The notes under the pieces were generated by a model. That model was not told the origin of the DNA. It saw only the letters and a program-made list of their open reading frames with translations, and made no database searches. Positions 49,233-61,303 of a DNA stretch of 64,000 nt are shown piece after piece. Made by a program: the position numbers and the translations under genes. The number at the start of each line of letters is the position of its first letter. Position 1 is the first letter of the stretch. The stretch comes from Cyanoderma ruficeps (Eukaryota; Chordata; Aves; Passeriformes; Timaliidae), in the NCBI GenBank assembly GCA_008694505.1, contig VZDJ01000052.1, forward strand, positions 8,833,496 through 8,897,495, given 5' to 3'.

Positions 49233-50245
49233 TGAAGCAAGCTGTGAGGTGATGTTTCATTTCTGTTATTTCCTGCACCTAGAGCAGGAAGACCCAAGTT
49301 TGTGCTTGTGATCTCCAAGCACGCAGGACTGCAATGTAAATAATGAATTAGCAAAACAATGCAGATTGCAGGCAGTGCTTTAGGCTCCAGTCAGCTAATA
49401 TAGCAAACGTGAATTTTTCATAAGAACATAACAATCCCACCAGTCTATAATATCCTTTCCTCACTTTATTTTTTTTTTTTCCTGCCGGAAAGGTACGAAT
49501 ATCTACAAATCACTTTCAATCATCATCACTTTCTGAAGGATTTTTTATTACCTCTAGCCATGACTCATAAGAGTGGGAAACAAATTACTCCTGCTCCAAG
49601 TATAAACAGTGACGGTTCAAAATGCCTTCAGTTTCTGTCTCCTGAACTGTCTGCCTCTCAATCAATTGGAAAATATCAGAACATATTTACTCTGAACAGT
49701 AACAGATGTTTTCATCTCAAGTTAAATTTAAACTCAGCATCAATCTCCCAGAGAGAAATGAGATAACACAGGATCTCGTTCAGACTTTTAGATATGCTGA
49801 ACCAAACCCTGCATAAACCAGCTCAGAGCTGAGGCTTGGCTACACCTTGCCAGTTTAACTCAATCTGTAGCACTGCTGTTAAGGAAGATTTCCTGTCTGA
49901 CCATTCAGGACCACCCTGGCAGTCACCCTCTCACCACCCCAGACTTTCACTGCTGGCACCAAAGCTGAGCTGGGATTTGCTCTGTATTTAAGGAAGATGC
50001 CCCTCAGTCTAGGAATAATCTGATTTTCATACTCCTAAAGTATTACAGTTGGGAATTTTGTCACCAGGGAGCAAAACCATTTGAACCCTGAAACTGCACA
50101 GAAAAAGTTGGCTTTCTTGCTTCTTGTCTAGCAGTTTTCTACTTCACAGCATTTTTTGAAAGCACCCTATAGTATCCCTACTCCCAGGGCAACAGGGACA
50201 TCATTGCCAATGCCATAGTTGCCATAGTTGCCATCAGCTCCAAAG
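49233..50245. other. Unique sequence, no feature recognised
   Basis: No gene or shared repeat was seen. A T-rich run is near 49468-49481. Confidence 0.45.
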
Positions 50246-50679
50246 TGATGCCTTGGGAAGGCTGACCTGGAAAGGAGACTGCACAGAGCCAGAGAATAAA
50301 GTAGGGATTTATTAAAAGGCCTCCAGGATGCACCTTGGGCAGGACAGGGCCTGGCCAGGCCTACACACAAGGTGGACACAAAATGGCTGACCCGTCATGA
50401 GGCCTCACATTTTTATAAGTTTTGGTTCATTTGCATCTTGGGGTTGAATTGTCCAATTCCAGCTCCAGGCTGTGAGGTCCCATCCTTCTTGTTCCTCCCT
50501 CCAGCCCACCCTTGTTTGTGCTTTTGGGGCTGAAAGTTGTCCTTGGTGTGCAGCAGGAAAAGGATTTGTTTTGTGTCCCTGCTGTGTGCAGAGCTGAGTG
50601 ACACTGAGTGTGAGCCCAGACCTGCCCCCCTGAGCAGCACAGAATCTGAAATACATGAAAACTAAAACTTAAGGCATCA
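50246..50679 (-). mobile_element. Family-B solo LTR, copy B4
   Basis: Complete 434-bp minus-strand LTR from TGATGCCTTGGGAAGG to CTTAAGGCATCA. TATA-like TTTTATAAG and the AATAAA complement lie in the same places as in the other copies. No target-site duplication (CAAAG left, TGGTA right). Confidence 0.92.
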
Positions 50680-50903
50680 TGGTACCTCTTGAGGAGGAAG
50701 ATGATGAGCTGCTTCTGGGAAAGGTTTATCTTTTTTTTGAGGCCCTAGCATTGTGTTTTCTCTTCACTGTTTCTTCCTGACTGTGCCAAGTTGTTGTTAG
50801 GATGAGGACGGTCAAAATTTGGACACAAAACTTTAGACCAAGGTGATCAAGTGAGCCCCCAGCTAGTTTGGCTCCACAACTCCAAGTTTCCAGTGGGCCT
50901 GGC

Positions 50904-51482
50904 TGCTGGAACCCTGGGCACTGAGGATTTCAGACTGTCTGTGCTCACAGGCACTGACCCCCAAGCAAACACTGCATTGAACCTGAGGCCGTGGAAAAGG
51001 CTCCCAAAATTGAGTGACAGCCCTGGGATTGTGGGTGTGGAGTTGGAATAGAAGTGTTTGGAATATCACAGGGAGCAAAACTTAGAGTTTAAGGGTTTTA
51101 GAATATAGTAGTAATATATATAAAACAAGATAGAAGGTTTTATGGCAGAGGCTGAGTCCTTCTTTTTCACCTTCTTCTCCATGGGTGTTGATGGGCTTTT
51201 GTAATTGGACAGAAAAATCCACATTGTGGGCCACAGGTGGTTGGTTATTGGGTTAAAAGTAAAAATAATTGAGGTGTCATTTCATAATTGGAGAATCTGT
51301 GCTTAAAAGGCCTTGCAGAGAGATAAGAGACAGAGCCATTTTCTACTTTGTTAGCTTGAACTCACAGCTTGTTAGACTGTAACATAGATAAGAATTAATA
51401 AATATCTGAGTCCAAACAAGAAACAACTGTCTCTTGAGCATTCAATCCTCACTCTTACAGAAAAGAAGATATAAAACCAACA
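50904..51482 (+). mobile_element. Family-A LTR, copy A6 (full length)
   Basis: A 579-bp plus-strand copy from TGCTGGAACCCTGGGCAC to AAAACCAACA. It is followed after 5 bp by a primer-binding-site-like TGGTGCCCC. It has the same layout as A1 and, inverted, A5. Confidence 0.93.
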
Positions 51483-51487
51483 TTTAA

Positions 51488-51520
51488 TGGTGCCCCATGT
51501 GAGGATGGAACTCACAACCC
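51488..51520 (-). repeat. tRNA-Met-complementary tail next to LTR A6
   Basis: TGGTGCCCCATGTGAGGA is an 18-base primer-binding site for elongator tRNA-Met, and complementarity continues through ACTCACAACC. About 30 of 33 bases match the tRNA as I remember it. Unrelated sequence follows. This is the best preserved of the three tails. Confidence 0.78.
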
Positions 51521-51995
51521 TTGGGGAATAACCAGCTTTGCATTCCTGATGGAGGGAGCCCCAGGATGAGGGAGCACAGCTCCTGTTCAATATCCTGGCT
51601 GCAGTGGGGGATTTATCAGTTTCTGGGTTTCTGTCACTGCAAACTCCTCAAAACATCCACAGGTCAGGGCAGAGAGACACTGCATGCACGCATCACCTCC
51701 AGTGGCTTGGAAAATTTCTGTGGCTTTATGCATAGTGCCAGGATTTGCAAAGAATTTGGGGATTGACGTGCTCCTGAAAATCTTGTCAGTTCCACCGAGG
51801 GGTTGGTTACATAATTCAGATAAATGCCAAGCTCCCTTCCCTGCATTTTCAGGATTAAACCTGTCTGTTCAGTCACTGCAATTTTTTCTGTATTTTTCCT
51901 TCAAGCTAATTGTTTCAAGCAGAGAGATCACTTGTTATCAAAGCAAAAAAGCAATCTTATTTTACCGAGTGAAGTATAATTTCAATTTGCTATTT
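51521..51995. other. Unique sequence, no feature recognised
   Basis: No retroviral internal sequence follows the LTR A6 tail. No other feature was recognised. Confidence 0.45.
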
Positions 51996-52223
51996 GCCAC
52001 TTTTCCTTATTTTTTGGCTTTAAAGTCTTCCATTTTGGGGGAAGAAAGATTTCACACAGCACTAGAAGGAGCACTGGTGGTTTCCTAACTGCACTTAACC
52101 ATGCTGGGGGCCACTTTTCCTTATTTTTTGGCTTTAAAGTCTTCCATTTTGGGGGAAGAAACATTTCACACAGCACTAGAAGGAACACTGGTGGTTTCCT
52201 AACTGCACCTAACCATGCTGGGG
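51996..52223. repeat. 114-bp tandem duplication, nearly identical copies
   Basis: Units 51996-52109 and 52110-52223 differ at only about three positions, indicating a recent duplication or recent homogenisation. The unit is 38 codons long, so a minus-strand frame passes through both copies in phase. That frame has no recognisable product. Confidence 0.96.
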
Positions 52224-52992
52224 TAAGATGAAAAAATTTCATCGCAAAAATGCCACTGCTTGTGAGGTAGGCTGTAGTCACATTGTTTTAGATTAAGTAT
52301 CTGGGAGGACAAGAAATTAATAACTGGCAAAGCTTTATTGCAGCCACTGCGCTGCTGCAAAGTACCAGAGTGCAAAGACGTCTGCCAGTGGCACATCCTG
52401 GGCTGCTTTCAGCAGGAAAAACCAACATTTCTGGTTTGCAGAGTCTCCCTGGAGACTCTGTGATGGAAGGACTCTTCCCAGATGGCATTCCCAGTGCCCT
52501 GGATGTGCTGTGCCTGGCTCTCAGCACAAGCTGGGTGAACAAGCCCTCACCAAAAAGAAATTTTCGTGGCAACACGGCTTCTGTTTGATAGCAGGTGATG
52601 AATTGACAGAGTCTTACACGTGGCCAGAGTGTAAAAAGCTCTGTGAAGATGTATCAAGCCTGAAAGTTGACCTGCAACCTCCCAGAGTGGCTCAATAATA
52701 GCAAAACAACTTCTCTGGACATGCTTGGTGGTAGAAAAGGGTTTAATAATGACAAAAATAACAAACAGTATCAAACAAAAGAAATGTAAGTTGAATACAT
52801 TGCAAGGAACAGCCTTGCACTGCTAAGGCAGTCCAAAAAAGCATTTGAGCAGTTCTGTGCAGTCCTTTAAGTTTTGGATGGTCCAGGTGGGATTTTTGGC
52901 ACCTTGCCCAATGAAACTGGCAATTTGAGGTCCAGGTCCAGGTGTCCCACCAGTATCTCTGCTTGTGACCAGACCAGTTACTGGGAAAAGGA
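52224..52992. other. Unique sequence, no feature recognised
   Basis: No gene recognised. It leads into an old repeat copy whose left edge is unclear. Confidence 0.4.
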
Positions 52993-53098
52993 CATCAAAG
53001 TTTCTGGGTCCTTTCCCTTATCAGAGCAGCAAGGGGTGAGTGTTAAACCCCTCCTCATATGGGAACACCCACTGAGGTGGGGGTGCATTACTGCAATG
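52993..53098 (+). repeat. Old dispersed repeat, copy 2 (LTR-like, class uncertain)
   Basis: Paralogue of 19737-19845, sharing GTTTCTGG, a GTTAAAC/TTTAAAC motif and the ATATGG-AACACC-CTGAGG core. The true element may extend left to about 52870, but the alignment is weak there. Confidence 0.5.
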
Positions 53099-56000
53099 AA
53101 TGGGATTGTTCTCCTGTAAGGAAATTGTGTAAAAACTCCAATTTCTGAGCTGATGGGAGCTCTCCGTGGGTGGGGTCTGCAGGACACGCTGTGCCCTCAT
53201 CAGAGACCAGCTTGGTGCCACACAGATGGGAGCTCATCACCTCCACCATCCTCTCCTTTGCAGCTAAAAATTGAAATTATAACCTCAATTACACTTCCCA
53301 GCACCCAAGTGCTTCTCTGAGCGGGGTCACAATGAAGCAGCACCTCCTGGTGCACATTCCTTGTGGGAACATTTGGATGCTGCAGTCCTGGCTGGCTGCA
53401 AGCTCAGCCCTCAGACCTCACCAAGAAACCAACTCTTCTCCTGGAGAGGTTGCCTTCTTCATCCGTGCCTTCCATGCTCTGGCAAAGCAAACTCCAAATT
53501 AATAGATAAAAATAAGGCATTGAGAAAAAAAAAAAAGGTTAAAAAAAAAAAATTATGACTAATGTTTTCAGGATTTTTTTTTTAAAGGGTTTCTGGAAAC
53601 CAAGAGAAAGTTGCCTTGGCAACATTGTTTTCTGTTCCTCCTGTGCTCACTGTTTTCTTGTGTGCCTGTTTCTCTAGCTTACATTTCTGACAGTACACAC
53701 AATAAATGCAGCTCTGGGAAGGAAATCAGCACTCAGCCAAAAAAAGGCCTTTCTTCCTTCTCACACCACCAGGGTGGAACAGTCCCATCTATGATTAACA
53801 GCAGTCAATTACCAAAGCTAATTTAGAAATTTTCAGTGCTGAAAAGACTTTATATCCATTAAAAAAAAGATAGAAATGTTCTGAATAGCTTCCGTAGGAC
53901 AGACAACTCGGATTAAGTGGGAGGGGTAAGCACTGCTCTGAGCCTTTTTTTTGACTGAGTATGAGCCCAAAAGGAGCTATTACCTCGATGTAAATGCCAA
54001 TTTTCATTAAGCAAACAGAAAGTAGCGTAGCAGCTATGAGGTAACTGGGATATAATTCAAGCTGACAGCTTTGAAATCTCTTCCCTTTGGTCAGATCTCA
54101 TTGAATTTGGCAAATGGATTCAAGAGCTGTGAACTTGCAGGTGAACAGGAAGGGAAAAAGTCATTATGTCCTCTTGCTTCGCCCCACTAAGAACTGTACT
54201 AAAAATGTAAAAGGGTGTTTAGGAAGACCAATCACCCCTGTTCAAGTTTTTTAAACTTTCTGTACATCATGAAAAAATGGTTTAATAATATATGAAAGTA
54301 AAAACTATAACTTAAATGTGACTGGAGTACTTCTCGAGATCCATTCTCTGCACAGGGCTGTCTTCTCCGTCACACCTCACGGAATGCATTGACTTCCAGC
54401 TAATTCCCAAAATTAATATTGATGACCACAGAACTATATTCCTACCACATTCACACAGATGTTTTAGTCAAAAGGCCCCCTCTGTCTTCTTCTCAACGAC
54501 TCTCTCATCTGTAAGTCTGTGATCCCCTCACCCTGCCAGGCAAGGTGCAGGGGAGCTTCACGAGGACAGATCTCAGTGTCACCAATGTTGTGTCCCTTCC
54601 AAGACAATTCCTGGCTCAGCAGCTTTCAGCTCGCCAGGCACCATCTGGGAATACCATGCTGCTTTGATAAATAAGTCTTGGAAATTCTTGAAATTATCTT
54701 CTAGTTCTTATTTCACCATTTACGCTGTTTCTTCCTTGCTCGCCTTCCCAACAAAAAATTACACAGTGCTTCCCCAGCAGTTTACATATTGGATTGCAAT
54801 TCTTAGGAATAATTTTGGGGAGCATCCACCTCCACAACCAATAGGGTGCCAATCATATCAAGAAGGGAGAATATATGGGGCAAGGGAGTCAACACCAGCC
54901 GAGCTTCACAATATGGGGACGAGCATCAGCACAAAGCTCAGAGCTGCTCCAAGGCTCTGGGCTAAAGTGTGACCTGGCAGCTGGAATGTCTTCCAGGTTC
55001 ATGTCTTTCCAAGCCAGGAGATGGATTGCCTTTAACAACTTCAGTGCTTCTTCCTTCTTCCCTTGATGTAGCCCACGTTTCGGAGTTCAAAAACATTTAT
55101 TGCTCTCTGTAATTACTTACCGAGAGGCAACTGACAGCATGTTGACATAATTTTGCCAGAATTAAAGCCTTTAGATTTTCTGAGAAAACACTTAAAACCG
55201 TAGACTGCCAAATATCCTGGGGTTTCATATATCTAAAACTCTTATTTTATACAAAGCTTAAGGTGTAGAGTTCCTTTGCCTTGAAATTTTCCAATACCTT
55301 CGCGTGACCTTGCCTGGGGGAAAGAAAAAGGAACAGAAAAGTTAATTCGAAACAGCCTCAGTCATCACAGATATGTTCATTTCCCTGCTTCCTTTGGCAC
55401 TGACGGGTCTGGCAAAGTTCCCCATCAGAGCAAACAGAGCCATCGCAGGATCTTGTTGGTGATGTACAGCTCCAGACCTACTGTGGTGGCTGTCAGGGGC
55501 AGATCATCTGAGTGTTTCTGTCTGAACAGAGAGAGAGCTTGTGCTTCTCCCGTGCTGGGCTTTGCTATCACAGCAGCCAGGCTCAGGCTGAGGTGGGGAC
55601 AGGCTGATGAGCCCTGAGACCAGCAATTCTCTCCTGCATTTCTTGGGCCCCATCACTCCGTGGGAAATTTCCCTCAGAGATAAGCACAGCCCCTCAGGTT
55701 AAACTCTGACGACGCACAGAAGAGCAAACTTGCCATCAAGAAAGGCAGGATTTCCAGGTCTTGGAGCATGGCTAGGACAGATCAAACCAGCCAGACAGGA
55801 CCTTGGTCAGACCAGTAACAAGAGAGACCACAGGGATGAACGTGTATGTGGACAAGAGCAGGTCCAAAACATGATGGAGGAGAAAAAGTGGTGCTGGACT
55901 GGAAAAATACATGGAGCCTGATGCCTGGTTCCACATTCACCCTTCTGTGCCTCACCCTCTGAGAGCCCCTGGGGGACACCAGCCTTAACAGAGGACCTGC

Positions 56001-56220
56001 AAACACAAACCACCATCCCTTTCCAGGCAATGCACGTGATGACCATCCTGAGAAATGCCTGTGGATCCACAGACCCCCCCTGCACTCACTGCTCCTACTG
56101 GGACGTGTGGATGTTCCATTCCCAAGTGCCATCAAGCTGGTGAGTTGCCAGATGATTTGTGAACACTTTTGACAAGGAAAAGGCCTTGTCAAGCCTTGGC
56201 AAGCCTCTAAAGGAGGGGAA
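53099..56220. other. Unique sequence with A-rich runs
   Basis: No gene or shared mobile element recognised. Poly-A/T runs lie at 53525-53583. Confidence 0.45.
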
Positions 56221-56669
56221 TGATGCCTTAAGTTTTGGCTTTCATGTTTTCAGATTCTGTGCTGCCCAGGGGTGCAGGTCTGAGCTCACACTCAGTGCTG
56301 GTGATCTCTCTTCACAGAGCAGGGACACAAAACAAATCCTTTTCCTGCTGCACACCAAGGACAGCTTTCAGCCCCAAAAGCACAAACAAGGGTGGGCTGA
56401 AGGGAGGAACAAGAAGGATGGGACCTCACAACCTGGAGCTGGAATTGGGACAATTCAACCCCAAGATGCAAATGGACCAAAACTTATAAAAATGTAAGAC
56501 CTTGTGACCATTCAGCCATTTTGTGACCATTTTGGGTCCACCTTGGGTGTGTAGGCATGGTCAGGCCCTGTCCTGCCCAAGGTGGATCCTGAAGGCCTTT
56601 CAATAAATCCCTACTTTATTCTCTGGCTCTGTGCAGTCTCCTTTCCAGGTCAGCCTTCCCAAGGCATCA
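56221..56669 (+). mobile_element. Family-B solo LTR, copy B5
   Basis: Complete 449-bp plus-strand LTR, TGATGCCTTAAG to CCCAAGGCATCA. TATAAAAA at 56485-56492 precedes AATAAA at 56602-56607, giving a clear U3-R-U5 layout. No target-site duplication (GGGAA left, ACCTC right). About 17 bp near 56300 differ from the other copies (GGTGATCTCTCTTCACAGAG). Confidence 0.93.
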
Positions 56670-56934
56670 ACCTCACCCCACTGCTCAGATTAGTTGGCAT
56701 TTTTGGGGTTTGCCACCAGAGTTTTGCCATTCCTGCTTCATCATTTGCACCACCTTCCTTACACTTTCAAATTACAGCTCAAAACCCTTCCACAATAGAT
56801 GGTATAAACACGGTTTTGAGCAACAGTGGTGGTTCAGCTTTCAATTAACATTCCTCCCCACCCCAAAGCTGGCAGGGAGTCTGCAGAAAGCCTTTGGCCT
56901 TTGGAATAATGAGTCCGTGTGTTTTATTTGCAAA

Positions 56935-57062
56935 ATAAAACAATGTGGATGCTTATATAAATGAATATATGCATGATATAATAAATAATATAGCATAAAT
57001 ACAATAAACAGCATAGCACAAATAACAAAATAAATATAATATAAATAATATTGCAATAAAAC
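56935..57062. repeat. AT-rich, low-complexity tract (ATAAATA-type)
   Basis: Imperfect repeats of ATAAATAATATAGCATAAAT type with almost no G or C. Confidence 0.8.
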
Positions 57063-57265
57063 TGTGGATGCTTCTGGTTGGATTTGCAAAGCCCAAGGAG
57101 TGGATGTGGATGATTCAGAAGTCACCCAGCCCTCTGAGGAGCCCTGTGGGTCACAAATGAAACAGGCATAGTGGGGCATCAGAAGTGCCTGCCTTGGCAC
57201 AATCAAGCATTAAGTGATTGGCACTGAAAAATTGGAGTTTCAGTTAAGTGGTGTTTTGCAAAAAA

Positions 57266-57273
57266 NNNNNNNN
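57266..57273. other. Short gap (8 N) in a poly-A run
   Basis: Eight N within a homopolymer; probably unresolved poly-A length. Confidence 0.97.
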
Positions 57274-58605
57274 AAAAAAAGTCTGGTTTCCAGCTAAACG
57301 CATCGAGCCTTCAACCAAAGCCAAAGTCTAATATCTGAGAGCTAAATGGGAGCCAAAAGTTGGTAATAAAACATTGAGACTCGTTTTGGACAGATTGTAC
57401 TATGACTTCATTTTAAACCAAGACCTCCTGCATCCCGAGAGGAAGGCAATTTGAGTGGCTTATGCACTCAGAGAATAACAAATTGGGATGTTTTGTACCT
57501 CCCTCAGCAGCTTTTTCTGCTGGAACAGGGCTTCCAGTTCCAGCTGTACCCACTCAGGAGCCTTAGGTGAGAAAACACTGGCGGGGGTTTTCACAGATTC
57601 AAAGGCATCCACATCACCTACCCTGCACTGCTTCCCACCTCCTTCCTCTGAAGGTGCAGACACCAAGTCAGCATGAAGGCTCATCTTCTCCTCCCGAGAA
57701 AATCAGCTTTATCCCCAGCCTGGTGGAGATCCCTTCTCCCTGCACTTTCCCCTCAGGATCTCTGGCGACTGAGATGCCAAGGCTCCCAAAGTTCCAAGGA
57801 GTGCTCCCTGACATCACTGGCAAACCTGTGTGTTCCACAAGCAGAACCAGAGTGTGAGGAGAGCTGAGGATCCATCACACCACCGTGGATGTTTCCAGAA
57901 TTAACATCCTGGTTGTTGGAACCTTTCCCATAGATATTTCTGCTCCTCTTCACCTTCAGGACTCATTAATTCCTTTAGGAATTAAATTACAACAGTACCC
58001 AAAAGCATTGAAAAATGCATGTGTATAAAGAACCCTTTTTTTTTTCCTATTTCTCCACTGATCCCAGAAGCAAAATATTAAAGAGAGGCTATGAAAATGA
58101 GATTGGGCTGCTCACTCAAGGAACCAAAAGCCATAGCCATCTGAAGGCTGCCCTGAACAAATTAGAAGTTGTCATTATGTGTCTCAGTCAGCTCAGATCT
58201 TCTTTCCCTGAAGTGTGAACACTCATTCCAATTAATTTCCCAGCTCGGGCAGCAGATGAAAACCCTAAATCAAGGCAAATGACTCCTAGCTCTTTCTATT
58301 GGATGTCTTTGCAACTTGATGGACCACAGCAGGAACTGGAGCGACTGCAAAATACATCTAGAACAGAAAAATAAGATTTCATGTGGTGGGATTTATTGTT
58401 TAATTCAGGTTGAAAAATTATTTGTTAGTTATGCAGTCATTTAGTCACAGCCCTTAGGAACTGAGATCATTTTGAGCCGTTTAAAACTCACAATTACCTT
58501 TTGTAAGTGTGATTTTGCATGCTCCAATATCGGTGCCGATCACTGTGCTGTAAGAGGACATTTTTGTTGTCCTGCTGGGAACAAACCCCAGGACATGACA
58601 GAGTA

Positions 58606-58641
58606 ATGAAATCCCAGGATGGGTCGGCTTGGAAGGGATCA
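58606..58641 (-). mobile_element. CR1 LINE 3'-end remnant, joined to an LTR fragment
   Basis: AATCCCAGGATGGGTCGGCT followed by TGGAAGGGATC resembles the complement of the CR1 3' terminus (AATGGTTTGGGTTGGAAGGGACC-like). The fragment is short, so confidence is moderate. It passes directly into LTR fragment A9. Confidence 0.5.
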
Positions 58642-58692
58642 GTGCCTGTCAGAACAGAAAGTCTAAAATTCTCAGTGCCCGGGGTTCCAACA
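58638..58692 (-). mobile_element. Family-A LTR, copy A9, 5'-terminal 55 bp only
   Basis: AGTGCCTGTCAGAACAGAAA through GGGGTTCCAACA is the reverse complement of the family-A 5' end, including its terminal TGTTGGAACC. The rest of the LTR is missing and CR1-like sequence takes its place. Confidence 0.75.
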
Positions 58693-60739
58693 CTGGACAG
58701 CACCACAGCTGCTGTGAATTTCTGCTGCCAGGACCACGTTTCAACCTTCCTGGCAAAGCAGCTCAAATTTTGTACTTTGAAATGCTTGCAGCTCATTCTG
58801 TGGGAACAAGGTAAAAAGGGAGGAGGAAAGGCCTGAATCGATCAAAAAAGGCATTCTTTGCAATATTTGAAACATATCTTTTTAGAGAAAAATCCAGGAT
58901 CAAGCAGTAAGTTTTCTGTATGTTTTACAGCACTAACATCTTTCATTCACTGTCACAGAATTGACTCCAAATTTCAAGGAACAACCTCTTGTCTCAAACA
59001 TTGGACCCTAAAACTGCGCATGCAGAGTTTTTGGTTGCATAACTGGGGACTTTGAGCTAAACCTTCTTGTCAGCTTTTGGGGCTGACCTTTTCTCAAAAC
59101 GAGTCCGAGATTAAACAGCTGCACAAAAAAAGAATAAAACCTCCTGGAGAAGGCAGCACTCGCAACCCCATCCATGGTGGTGGCCAAGGAGGAGAGAAAA
59201 AACATTGCAAGCTGAATTTTAGCAGGCAGGGAAGAGGCAGAGGAGACTACTACACCCTGAATACCATGAGGAAATCAGAGATGGCAAACTCAAGATAAAC
59301 CTACTTAATTCAAAATGACACTATAGGGAAAAAAAAATTAGTTCAAAGACTGGAGAGGCCTGTTGGGAATTGGGAGCAAGTTTGCAGACTTATTTTAAAC
59401 AATGAGATTTTGTGCTTCTTAAAGGCTTCTCCAAAAGAAGTCGACGCTTTGTTTAATTGGAAATAGGAAACCTACAAAGCTCACCCTTAAATATATTTAA
59501 AAGCTTTGTAAAAGGATTATCTGAGCACAGCAGGCATCATGCTTTTGGTAAGTGCAAGATGATATAAGCCTTAGGGAACTTTTGAAGATAGTTCATTCAA
59601 TAATTCATTCACTTCCCTCTAATATTGTGTTGAAGAAACGTTAAACACTGGCTCCGCTTTAATAAGTGAATGAGCACTCAAAACGCGGTTTCCTCACGGG
59701 ATTAATTCAATCCACCACCTTCTCCAAAGTAACCCTTTGCAAGGCAGGGGCAGGAGCAGAGGACCTTGCAGACACCACCAGATAATTCACTGCCACGGCA
59801 GCAGCAGCTCCTTCTGAGCCACAGGCAGCGAGTTTGGAGCGCAGGTATTGCAGATGGTGACACATTTCCGTGCCTTGGCACAGCATCTGAGGCTCCCTTC
59901 TAGACCCGATGACTTGATGCAGGCAGCTTCCTGCTTTCAAAAAAAAAAAAAAATCTTTCAAGGTTTTTATTTTAGGAAGCGCTTGAGCGATCCTAGGCAA
60001 AAATTCAAGGGAATTATATGGGCTGCAGGAAAAACAGGAGTTTTGGGTTAAGTTGGCAAGTTCCAGCAGAACCCCTTGAAGAAGAGAGCGGAGCAAGGGC
60101 AGGAAAGCATCCCATATTCCTCCTCTGGGAAGGGCTGTGAAGTGTGCATCACAGCTGGAAAAGGTATGTGCAAATGCTCTGCAGAATGCCGTGAAAAAGG
60201 GGAGACTGATACTTAGTAGGTAAAGTATTTCCAGAATGCTCCTCAAGTGTTCAAAAAAAAAAAAAAAAACCAATTCCACAACCCAAGCCTACTTTGAACC
60301 CTTTGAAATGACAGGAGGGATTTAAAAAAAAAAAACAATTCAGATAATTCGATAATTTGAAAGTCTATTTTTCTTTATGGGAATAAGCTCTAATTTTCAA
60401 GCAAATTGGTTGGATGGTCATTTTTATTCAGCAAGGCTTAAAACCTGACTTTATTTGGGATTAGCTGCCCTGAAAAAGTTGTGCTTTTGTTCATTTAGTG
60501 GGACTCCTCTTCAACTCCATGAAATGAGCAGGGAAGCCCCAAAGAAAACAGGGGTGGCTGGTTTTCAGTGGAGGAAAGAAACTGTGAAGGATTTGAGGAT
60601 GTGGCAGGAGGAATTGTTCCCGGATGTCTGGAGGCTGCTGCTTTCTCACCCCCTGCACAGCGTGGTGGCCTTGGCAGGGTTCTTCTTTCACTTCCACATC
60701 CCAAGAAGAGCATTTCCAGCCTTGCACAGCTGACCAGGC
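58693..60739. other. Unique sequence, no gene recognised
   Basis: It includes poly-A runs near 59940-59953 and 60254-60270. A 190-codon minus-strand open frame (59707-60279) is phenylalanine-rich because of those runs and has no recognisable domain. Confidence 0.45.
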
Positions 60740-61303
60740 TGCTGGAGCCCTGGGCAATGGGAATTCCAGACTGTCTGTGCTCACTGACCCCCAAGCAAAC
60801 ACTGCATTGGACCTGAGGCCGTGGAAAAGGCTCCCAAAATTGAGTGACAGCCCTGGGATTGTGGGTGTGGAGTTTGGATAGAAGTGTGTGATCTCACAGG
60901 GTGGAAAACTTAGAGTTTAAGGGTATAGAATATAGTTATAGATATAAAGCAAGATGGAGGGTTTAGGGCAGAGGCTGAGTCCTTCTTTTCCACCTTCTCC
61001 ATGGCTCTGGGTGGTGTTTTGTAATTGGGTAGAAAAATCCACATTGTGGGCCACAGGTGGTTGGTTATTGGGTTAAAAGTAAAAATAATTGAGGTGTCAT
61101 CTCATAATTGGACAATTAGTGCTTAAAAGACGTTGGAAAATAATAGAGACAGCCATTTTTCACTTTGTTAGCCAGAACTCACAGTTTGTGAGACTGTAAC
61201 ATAGATAAGAGTTAATAAACACCTGAGTCCGAACACGAAAAACTGCATCTCTCAAGCATTTAATCCCAGCTCTAACTACAGAAGAAAAGAAGATAAACCA
61301 ATA
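60740..61303 (+). mobile_element. Family-A LTR, copy A7 (full length)
   Basis: Plus-strand copy from TGCTGGAGCCCTGGGCAATG to GATAAACCAATA. It contains GTTAATAAACACCTGAGTCC (polyadenylation region). The sequence just after it (CCTGCCCGTGCC) may be a decayed primer-binding site but is not convincing. Confidence 0.92.

Larger units (their letters stand above)
56670..58605. other. Unique sequence with an AT-rich tract and a small gap
   Basis: No gene recognised. The AT-rich tract and 8-base gap are listed separately. Confidence 0.45.

Noticed and set aside
59707..60279. 190-codon minus-strand open frame
   Set aside because: Its ends are poly-phenylalanine from homopolymer runs. No recognisable domain or splice context.
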